A stretch of 21,863 nucleotides of DNA from Daldinia sp. FL1419 (lineage: Eukaryota; Ascomycota; Sordariomycetes; Xylariales; Hypoxylaceae). Positions 1 through 9,905 of this stretch are shown piece by piece. The stretch covers positions 1-21,863 of the forward strand of contig MU623651.1 in assembly GCA_025201765.1 (NCBI GenBank). The letters are read 5' to 3'. The translations under genes and the position numbers were made by a program. Numbering within the stretch: the stretch's first letter is position 1; each line of letters begins with the position of its first letter. Below the pieces are notes generated by a model, which worked only from the letters and a program-made list of their open reading frames with translations, was not told the DNA's origin and did no database searches.

Positions 1-1560
1 CAAAAATATAATAAAAATCATATATTATAAAATATAATATAAAATTAGATAATTCTAAATAAGGTAAATATATCAACAATACCAAAATTCCTTTATTCTA
101 AATAATCATTAAATTATATAATATATATTCCTATTATAAATATATCTATTTTAATATTAGAATATATACATTATAATATTTTTATTTATATTTTATTTTT
201 AATAATATTCCAACTACTCTAATATTAAATAAAATACCTTAAAATATATAAGAATATTAGTTTTTAAAATAAAATATGGAAAAGAAACCTAAAACTACAT
301 TTAAAAAATACTTATAATTATTATTAAAAATATCTATTACAATAAATATATAAAAAATTATTTAATTTATAAAAATATTAATAATTTAAAAATTATTAAT
401 TTTATTATAACCTATAAAATATTATATAATTAATAATTAAATTTAATTATTATTATTATATTTATTATTAATATACTATATATATCATATATTAAAATTA
501 TTACTATTATTATTAATATTATTATTGTTATAACCAATATCAATTCTTTTATAATTAATAAAGGAAGGTTATAAAATCCTCTTCAATATCTCCCATTTCT
601 TATTTTTATATATATTAATATTATTTATTATATTTATTATATTATTTATATATAAAATGTTTAATAAATTAATAACCTAATTTATTATAAATAAAATACT
701 TTTTCTTTCCATTTCTATTATTAAAATATTTTTAATTATTAAAATATTTATCTTTATTTTAATTTATTTAATAAAATTTTTATTTATTTTGATAAATTTA
801 ATTAATATAATTGTAATTACTCTTTATTTTATATTTATTAAAAAAATTTTAATATACATTATTTATTATTATTTAAAAATTGGTATAAATATTTTTAAAT
901 ATATTAAATTATTAAAAGAAAATGGGTAAAAATATTAAATATCTTTATACAATATAATATAAATCTTTTTTAAAGTAGATTTCTTTAATATAATTAATTA
1001 ATAAACCTTTATAAATATATTACATCTAAATAATTAATATTTTAAAACACTTAAATAAAATTTTTCCAAAATTATTTCATATAATATTCTTAATTATTAT
1101 ATTCTTCCATTCAAATATATATATTTAAAAATTCTTATTAATGTGGAAGAAATTATATATTTTATTAATTATTATATTAAAATTAAAACCTTATTATATA
1201 AAATATTTATAAAAAAATTCCAAAACTATTCCTTTCAATATTATATTATAAATATTAGTATATAAATTAGGTTTAATTCTAAACTTATAATAATAAAATA
1301 ATAAAATTTAAACTCATTTATCCAATATTTCATACTTTTTACTTCCAAATTTAAAATTATTATTAGGGTATAATTTAACTAATAAATTAAAAAATTAAGA
1401 TTTTTATATTACCAGTTATTTTTCTTATCTATAAACAAATAATCCTACAATAAACTATTATATTATTCCTAATTAAACCTCCATATTACTTATATATTAA
1501 TTTTATTAAATAAGATTATTTATTAGGAATATTTGGATTGGTTAATATTGAAGAATTATT
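1..1560. other. AT-rich stretch with nothing recognisable
   Basis: This part of the AT block consists of short runs of TTA, TATA and AAAT, including an imprecise TTA/TAT-rich patch near 440-540. I see no gene, RNA or convincing repeat unit in it. Confidence 0.6.
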
Positions 1561-1639
1561 TAAATTTACTAAGGTACTTAAAATATTTGAAAGATTATTT
1601 ATTATTATTATAGAAGGATTAGTTGCTGTAGTACTTGAG

Positions 1640-1753
1640 GAATTTATAAAGTTTATTAAAATATTGGAATTAGTTAAAGTACTGAAATAGGCTAAGATAT
1701 TAAAATTAACTAAGGTATTAAAATTGGCTAAAATGTTTAAGGGATTGGTTAAA
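1640..1753. repeat. Degenerate 18-base tandem repeat
   Basis: Four consecutive 18-base units (1661-1678, 1679-1696, 1697-1714, 1715-1732) share the pattern rTAyTrrAATTrGyTAAr. A 21-base variant lies on each side (1640-1660 and 1733-1753), and a looser match begins near 1561. Periods of 18 and 21 are multiples of three, so this may be the remnant of a protein-coding repeat, but stop codons now interrupt the frame. No protein family is recognised. Confidence 0.6.
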
Positions 1754-3200
1754 GGTTTACAAATTATGTTAAATAAGGTTATATAATTGCAATTAAAGTG
1801 GGTAACTGTAGTACTAATGTTGCCATCATTGGTTTTATTTTGATTACAATAGTTTTTACTATAGTTTTCAATAAATGTAAATATATTAGGTTAATTAGAA
1901 ATTTGAATTTAAAAAGGTAGATTTTTAATAAATTATTTATTTCATTTTAAGGGAATTTAGGAAATAAATTTATATTAGTAATAACCATAAATGCATATAA
2001 ATTATTTTATACTATTCCAACAAAAATGCTATAGAATTTAAAATATTTTTTAATTTTAATACACAATGGATATTGAATTTTAGTAAAATAAACTAAAATC
2101 TAACCATAAAAATCATTTTTAAAAATATATTATAAATTTTTATTAATTATATCTTCATTGTAATTTACTATACTCTTGGCCATATATATATCAACTTAAA
2201 CTGCTAAAATAACTATCATATTATTTATATTAAAATTAATACCTAATTATTCATCATTAATATATTTTAACTAAAACTTCTTTACTAATTTGATTATATT
2301 AATTATTAATTATAACAAATTTAAAAAGAATGGATAGGGTATAATATTACAATTAGGATAATAAAAATACTGATTATTATAATAAAAGAATAATAAAAAA
2401 AGTAGTAAATATATTATTATAAAGAAAGAAATTATACCAATCTTATTTAATAAAATTATTTTACAAGATATTAAATTATTTTTTCTTTAAATATTAAATT
2501 TTTAGATAATAATAATTATAATTATAATACATAAAACTTTTTAGGTAAAGTTAGAAAAAAAATTTAAATAAAATTTAAAATTTATTAATAAAGTAAAAAT
2601 ATAACGTAATTTTTAATATTATTACCTTCTTTTAACATATTATAATATTATAATAAATATAAATATATATTATAAACATAAATATATAATAAATACATAA
2701 TAATTTAATTAATATAAATTTCTCCAAAATTATTTCACTAACAAAAAAAACCTTAATATTACCTATTTATACATAATAAACATATACTTCAAATTATAAA
2801 TTTAACATTAAAACTATTTCTACCTTTTAAAAATCTTAAATTAGCATAAATTACTCCTAAAATTATATATAATAACATAAAATTCCAGATTTAAAACCAT
2901 ATACTAAAACATGAAATCTCAAGGTCACTCACCTCTTCTCGTTAAGATTTAATGCTAAAATTATTTCCTCCCTTTCAAATACCTAACTAATCTATAATTA
3001 ACTTATCATCAATTATTAATCAATATTAAATAAATAAGGTACTATTATATACAATAATAAAAATAAAAATATTTATATTAATTTAATAAAAATAATATAA
3101 TTTTAAAAAAAATATATTTTAATTGGAAATTAAAATATATGGAGTTAAATACAAGATTAAAATAGGTCTATACCACCATGGTCATATGACTAACATTCCC
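1754..3200. other. AT-rich stretch without a gene
   Basis: This is degenerate AT-rich DNA. The only less AT-rich patches are near 2910-2950 and 3170-3205; the second contains CCATGG and the palindrome GTCATATGAC. I cannot assign either to any feature. Confidence 0.5.
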
Positions 3201-4227
3201 ACATTTTTTAGATATAAATAAGGTTTTAAAAGTTAATTTTTATTTAATTAAGCCAAACTTTTTTAATATTATTTTTTATTTAATTTTTTATTATATTTTA
3301 TAATTCTTTTTTTATTAAATATATTATTTATTTTTTTTAAATATTAATAATTACCTTTATTAATTAATATTTTATTTAATTACTTTAATATTTATTTATA
3401 TTTTTTAGGAGATAATTAGCTATGGGGTAGTTGAAATGTAGGGCAAAATATATTATATAGGAGTTATTAGAGTTTTTATTTAATATATAAGCCTTTAAAA
3501 ATGATTTTTTTTATTTAATTAAATCTAATTCTTTAAATATTACCTTTTATATAATTTCTTTTAATAATTTATAATTTTTTTATTAAATATATTATTTATT
3601 ATATTTTTTAAAAATTAATAATTACCTTTATTTATTAATATTTTATTTAATTATTTTAATATTTTTTTTAAAATATAATTATTTTATATCTTTAATTTCA
3701 TTTAATTTTTTAATTAATATTTATTTATTTATTTATTATTACCCCGATTTACCTAGAATATATTATAGGTATCTGGTCCATCTTTTGGTATTTGTTCTGG
3801 GTAAGAATTGTGTTCCGGAGAAAATCTATTTGTTACCTATTTAAATAAATTATATTATTATAATTTTAATTTTATTTTATATTTTTATTAGAATTTACCT
3901 TTTAATAAAAATAATTAAATTTTAATATGGAAAAATATTTTATATATTATAATATCCGAGCTTTATAAAGTAATATGGTAATAATTTAGGTATTAAGCAA
4001 TAATAAAATTTAAAATAATTTTATCATTTTTTTTAACAAATAATAAAAATATTATTATATTATAAAGAAATTATTTTTAAAAAAGGTTAAAATATATGTA
4101 ATTTATATAAAATATAAATATATATGAATAATTTTATATTTTTATGAAAAGCCATTATTTATTCTTATTTTTACAATTTTCTTTTTAATACCATAATATT
4201 ATATTTATTCTTTAAAATGGCTTAAAA

Positions 4228-4302
4228 TAGTGCTGCCAACCCGTGGCCCTTCCCGGCTAACCTCAGTCCTCCTTGTATGCCTTGCTTGCGTTCTGCTTTT
4301 AA
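4228..4302. other. Isolated GC-rich island in the AT block
   Basis: About 75 bases with normal GC content and intact CpG steps (for example CCCGTGG, CCCGGC, TTGCG) are embedded in DNA of extreme AT content. There is no tRNA-like cloverleaf, A/B box or open frame that I can support. It may be a recent insertion, a fragment spared from RIP because it was single-copy, or an end of an element. Confidence 0.55.
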
Positions 4303-5923
4303 TTAATATAAAATAATTAAAATATAATATATATCTTATAAAAATTATTAAAACTTATATTTAATATATAAATTTTTAAAAGTTAATTCTTATTTAATTA
4401 AATTAAACTTTTTAAATATTATTTTTTATAAAATTTCTCATAATAATATATAATCCTTTTATTTTAAATTAAATATATCATCTTAAACACCAATTATCAT
4501 AATAAATAATTACTTTTATTATTTTCTATTTAATCATTTTAATATTATTTTTCTGGATTTAGTTATTTTATATCTTTTATTTTATTTAACCTTTTAATTT
4601 ATTATTTATAGGTTAGAATTAAAATTTCTATCTAATATATAAACCTTTAAAAACCAATTCTTACCTAATTAAATTAAGTTTTTAAATATTAATTAATTTA
4701 ATTTTTCTTATAATTTCTTATAATAATTTATAATTTTATTTTCAATTAAATATATTATTTATTTTACTTTTTTAAGTATTAGTTATTATTGTTAGTAGTT
4801 AGGTTTATTAATCTTTTATTTAATTATTTAAATATTTCTTTTAGGATATAATTATTTTAAATTTAAATAATTATTAAAATTCTTATTTAATATATAAATC
4901 CTTAAATATTAATTCTTTTTTAATTAAATCAAATTGTTTAAATATTATTTTTTATATTATTTTTTATAATAATTTATAATTTCTTTCTTTTATTAAATAT
5001 ATTATATACTTTATTTTTTAAATATTAAAAATTATTTTTATCAATTTACCTTTTATTTAATTAGTTTAATATCTTTTTTAGGATATAGTTTATTATGGGG
5101 TAATTAAAATGTAAAATATATCCTGCAGGAGTTATTAAAGTTTTTATTTATTAGAACTATATTGTAAGATTTTATTAACCTTTATAAAACCAACCCTTCT
5201 AAAATTTCTATAAGTTTTTTTAGATATAAATAGGTTATTAGGAATTGTTTTTTTACCTAATTAAATTAAGTTTATTAAAGATAACATATTTTCTTTATAA
5301 ATTTTATAATAATTTATAAATTTGCTTTTTATTGAATATATTATTTCTTTAACTTCCAATATGTTTTATTATTAGTAAATAGTTATTTTTATTATTTCTT
5401 TTATTTAATTATTTTAATATCCTCCTCAGGATATAATTATTTTACATTTAAATAACTATTAAAATTCTTATTTATTGGAATTATATTGCAAAATCTTATT
5501 AACCTCCATGGAATCAACCTTTCTAAAATTTCCATAATTTATTTAAAATATAAATAATCCTTTAAAAATTGTTTTTTTGTTTAATTAGGTAAAATTCTAA
5601 AATATAAAATCATAAATTTTTCTTATAAAATTTTATATGATAATATATCCCTTTTTTATTTCTTATTAAATATAACCTCTTAAATATGCATTACCATTAT
5701 AACAATTATTTTTATTGATTTTTTATTTAATTATTTTAATAACTTCTTCAAAATATAATCACATATCCTGTAAAAACTATTAGAATTCCTGTTTAATAAT
5801 AATTAAAATTCTTATTTAATAGCAATTAGAGTTTTTATTTAATAGCAATTAAAACTTTTATTTAATACCTTAATTAAATAATTTATAAGGGAGATTTTGC
5901 TAATATAAATTCCTATTTAATTG

Positions 5924-6215
5924 AAAAAGCTATATACCCTAAGAAGCTACAAATGCGCGTATAAGGTACAAAAAAATCCCAAACCATTTGAATTCATTAT
6001 ATCAATTTAAAACTTATATAAAAATATTAATAATTAATATTATTTGAAAAATAACTAAATTTATGATCTTTTGAAATAGGTTGTATATATTTCTGATTGG
6101 AAATTGTTATATAATAACTAAAAATATCCAAAATTATAAGGGATTTTTTTGGGAATTAATTGATCAATTAGGATTATAATGCAATTAATGAAATAAAAAA
6201 GATATAGATAATAAG
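5924..6215 (+). repeat. Left inverted arm of the 5924-6984 element
   Basis: This arm is more AT-rich than its partner. At most positions where the arms differ, this arm has A or T and the other has G or C, as expected from RIP acting more heavily here. The outer end, AAAGCT at 5926-5931, pairs with AGCTTT at 6978-6983. The inner limit is approximate because similarity fades into low-complexity AT DNA. Confidence 0.7.
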
Positions 6216-6699
6216 AATATATATTATATAATTTAATAATTATTTAAAATAAAGAAATTTTGATATTTTTAATATATTTATTTTATTTGGAACTATTTAA
6301 TTTTATATTATATTTTATAATATAATATATTTTATTATATTTTTATAATATAGATTATTTAAGAATTGTTTTGAATAATGTTAAAAATATATTTATTTAA
6401 AAAAATAAATATTATTTTATTATTTAAAAATGGGGATATTTATGATATCTATTTAATAATAAAGAATAAATGGTAGTATATTATTATTTAATTAAAGAAG
6501 AGTTATAATAGATATATAAATATTTTGATTATTTAATTGCAAATTGATTTTATTATGTTTTTATAAAAGTTAAATATAATAAATTAAATTGAATATTTAT
6601 TAAAAAGATTAATAAATATTATTATTAATATTAAATATATAATAATATATTAAGATAATTTAAATTTATTATAAAAAATAATATTAATTTTAATTATAA

Positions 6700-6984
6700 T
6701 CTATATCTTTCTTATTTAATTAGTTACGCCACAATCCTAACTGATCAATTAGTTCCTAGAAAAATCCCCCACAATTTCGGATATTTTCAGTTGTTGTACA
6801 ATAACCTCCAATCAGAAACATATGCAACATATCTCAAAAAATCATAAATTTAATTAAATTTTAAATGATATTAATTATTAATATTTTTAGGTGATTTTTG
6901 AATTAATATAATAAATTAAAGTGGTTTTAAATTTTGATATACCCCGTACGCGCGCCTATGGCTTCCCCGTGGCGTACAGCTTTG
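6700..6984 (-). repeat. Right inverted arm of the 5924-6984 element
   Basis: This is the better-preserved arm. Its outer 45 bases (about 6940-6984) keep GC-rich sequence with CpG steps (CGTACGCGCGCC, CCCCGTGGCG), which is striking inside the AT block. Read as reverse complement, it aligns with 5924-6215. Confidence 0.7.
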
Positions 6985-7239
6985 CCTTAAGTTTTCTTAA
7001 GGTTTTATGTTGGAAGATTATTAATATAAATAAAGAAAAAAATAACCTTACTAAACATATTAACCCTTTAAATTGACCTTATAATTTTTAAATTTTAAAT
7101 AATTTTATATATTTAATTTTTTTAAATTTTATTAATTTTCTTGATTTAATTAAAATATCAAAACATTTTTTTAAATTAAAAAATTTTGGATTTTAAGAAT
7201 TTTATAAATTATTTACATTTTATTAGCCAAATATATGAG

Positions 7240-7560
7240 TTTTTTTTTTGATTGGCTAGCAATGTTAGCCTTTTTTAATTGGTTAGCCTTACATCCAACC
7301 ATATTTTAATTGATTAGCCATAGCCTATTAGCCTTGGACCCAACCACATCCTAATTAATCAACCATATCTTAATTATTCAACTACTAGCCTTAATTTTAT
7401 TAGTCTTTTTCTAATTAGTTAGCTTTATTAGCCTTACACCCAACCATATCTTAATTGATTAGCTATATTTTAATTATTTAACCATTAGCCTTAATTTTAT
7501 TAGCCTTTTTTTAATTAACCAACCTTATTAGTCTTGCACTTAGCTATATTTTATTTAATT
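7240..7560 (+). repeat. 100-base minisatellite
   Basis: Units beginning TTAGYCTTRSAC recur at 7328, 7428 and 7528, exactly 100 bases apart, each continuing into a match to CCAACCATATCTTAATTGATTAGC. A shorter unit starts at 7283, 45 bases before the first. Inside each unit a smaller motif, TTAGCC followed by TTAATT, repeats several times, so the array probably grew from a shorter ancestral repeat. The third 100-base unit is incomplete, fading out by about 7560. Confidence 0.75.
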
Positions 7561-9769
7561 AATTTTATATTTAATTATATATTAAATTGGAATAATGTAA
7601 TTACATAATTAAAACTACTTTTAACTTCCATGAAATAACCTCTTCTAAAGTCTCCACAAGCTTTTCTAAATATAAATACGTCCTTAAGAATTATTTCTTA
7701 TTTAATCAAACTAAATTTATTATAATTCTTTAAAAATTACTTTTATTAAACTTTATATAAATATATTAAACTAAAATAATATAATTATATAATAGGAACT
7801 ATCTTATAAAATCCCCTTTTAAAATTTATATATACTCTTTTAAATATAAATAAACTTTCAATAATTATTTTCTTATCTAATTAAATCAAATTTAATATAA
7901 TTTTTTTAAATTTTCTTTTATAAAATTTCATAAAAATAATATATATTTTTCTTATTTATAACCTCATCATATATATTACCATTACTAAACAATCACATAT
8001 AATAATTCTTTTATACAATTATTTTATTATTTTCTTTAGGATATAATCACTTTATATCTTCAAACTCATATAACCTTTGATTTATTATGGGTTAGTTGAA
8101 GTGCAGGATATATCCTACAAAAACTATTAAAACTCCTGTTCAATTAAAACTCCTATTTAATTAAAACTCCTATATAATATATAGACCCACAAAAATTAAT
8201 TCTTATCTAATCAAGTTAAGTTCTTTAAACATTACCTTTCATATAACTTCTTATAATAGTTTATGATTTCTTTCTCTTATTAAATATATTATTTATTTTA
8301 TTTTTTAAATATTAATTATTATTGTTAGTAGTTACCTCTATTAATCTTTCTATTTGATCACTTTAATATTTACTTTTTTTAGGATATAATTATTTTGTAT
8401 TTAGTTATTAGAGGTCTTATTTAATTAAAGCTCTTATTCAATTAAAACTCGTGTTTAATATATAAACCCTTAAAAATTGTTTTCTTATCTAATTAAATTA
8501 CCTTCTTAAACATAAACGTATCAATTTTTCTCATAATAAATAAGAGCTTTAATAGTTCTTGTAGGATATACCTTGTATTTCAACTAACCCATAATAACCA
8601 AAAATTATATAAATTCAAGGATATAAGGTGATTATATTTTAAGGAAAGTATTAAAACAATTAAATAAAAGAATTGCTATAAATAACTACTTTATAATAAT
8701 AGTACGTACAATGAAGTTATAAGTTAAAAGAATATATATTATTTATATTAAATTATATAAAAATAATTTTTAATGAATTATATAGAATTTAAATTAATTA
8801 GGTAAAAAAGTAATTTTTGAAGGTTTATTTATTAAATTGGTGTAGAACAATTAAATTATAAATACTACCTTATAAAAACCCTATCTCCTCTTTAGAGCTA
8901 GACCCTCTAAGGCTCCATAACTCTTTTAAATATAAATAAACTCTCAAAAATTGTCTTTCTTATTTAATCATTAGAGATTTATTAAGTTTTATAGTTTAAT
9001 TTCTCTATAAAATCTTTATACAAAAATATATAATTTTTAATTTTTTTTTTAAAAATATTTTCTTATAATACATTATTATTAATAAATAATTATTTATATT
9101 TGTTTTTTTATCCAATTAACCTATTCCCCTCCTTAAAATATAATCACCTTATATCCTCAAATTTATATAATTTTTGGTTTATTATGGATTAATTAAAATA
9201 TAAGACATATCCTACAAAAACTATTAGAGTTCCTATTTATTATATATAAATAAATATATATAAACCTTATAAGGGATATTTATCAAAATCCTTCAAAATA
9301 GCTTTTATTACATACTCCTACTACATATCCATATTACATACTTTTATATATATCCTTATTGTGTATTACAACCACGTACTTACACTACACCAATTCACTA
9401 TATCCTAAAAAATATAATAAAACAATCAGGTAGAAAAACTACTATAAATAATTATTTGGTAATGGTAGTATATATAATAAAGTTATAGGTTAAAAAAAAT
9501 ATTATTTATATAAAATTTTATAAAAATAATTTTTAAAGAATTGTATAAAATTTAAATTGATTAGGTAAGAAAATAATTATTAAAAACCTATTTATATCCA
9601 AAAAAGCATATATAAACCTTATAAGGGTATGGTAAACAGGGTCCTTTAAGGTAGCTCTTATTATATAATTACACTACCCTAATTCAATATTAATTATTTA
9701 TAAAAAATCTTATATAAATTTTTAAAAACAATAATATTATAATAGATTAAACACTTATAAAAGACCTTA

Positions 9770-9905
9770 TCTGAAAACTTAAGGATTATGTCAGCCCTTA
9801 GGGTGACCTCCAGTTTAATTAAATAGTAGTTTATATTAGTAAAATTTCCCTACAAATTATTTAATTAAAGTATTGAACAGGAGCTTTAATAACTATTTAA
9901 ATATA
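9770..9905 (-). repeat. Uninterrupted relative of the 5924-6984 insertion site
   Basis: Read on the minus strand, about 9818-9880 matches 5862-5922 at roughly nine positions in ten, including AATTAAATAATTT and TACTAATATAAA-like tracts. About 30 bases further on it continues with CCTTAAGTTTTC, which is also the first sequence after the element's right end (6985-6996). It is therefore a copy of the same repeat without the inserted element. The exact breakpoints are blurred by mutation. Confidence 0.55.

Larger units (their letters stand above)
5924..6984. mobile_element. Long-inverted-repeat element, ~1.06 kb, no coding capacity left
   Basis: The left arm (about 5924-6215) matches the reverse complement of the right arm (about 6700-6984) nearly end to end. 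Shared landmarks include TTTCTGATTGG (6090-6100 on the plus strand, and complementary on the right near 6806-6816), the AATTGATCA stretch near 6156-6168 against 6742-6750, AATATTAATAATTAATAT (6025-6042 against about 6867-6884), and GCGCGT near 5955 against 6949-6955. The central 480 bases are AT-rich, show no arm-to-arm match and have no open frame. This is the architecture of a terminal-inverted-repeat DNA transposon or a derivative (MITE, Mutator-like or foldback type). The superfamily cannot be named because no transposase survives and no target-site duplication is clear. Confidence 0.75.

Noticed and set aside
4228..4302. tRNA or SINE head in the GC island
   Set aside because: I could not find a cloverleaf or convincing A and B boxes on either strand.
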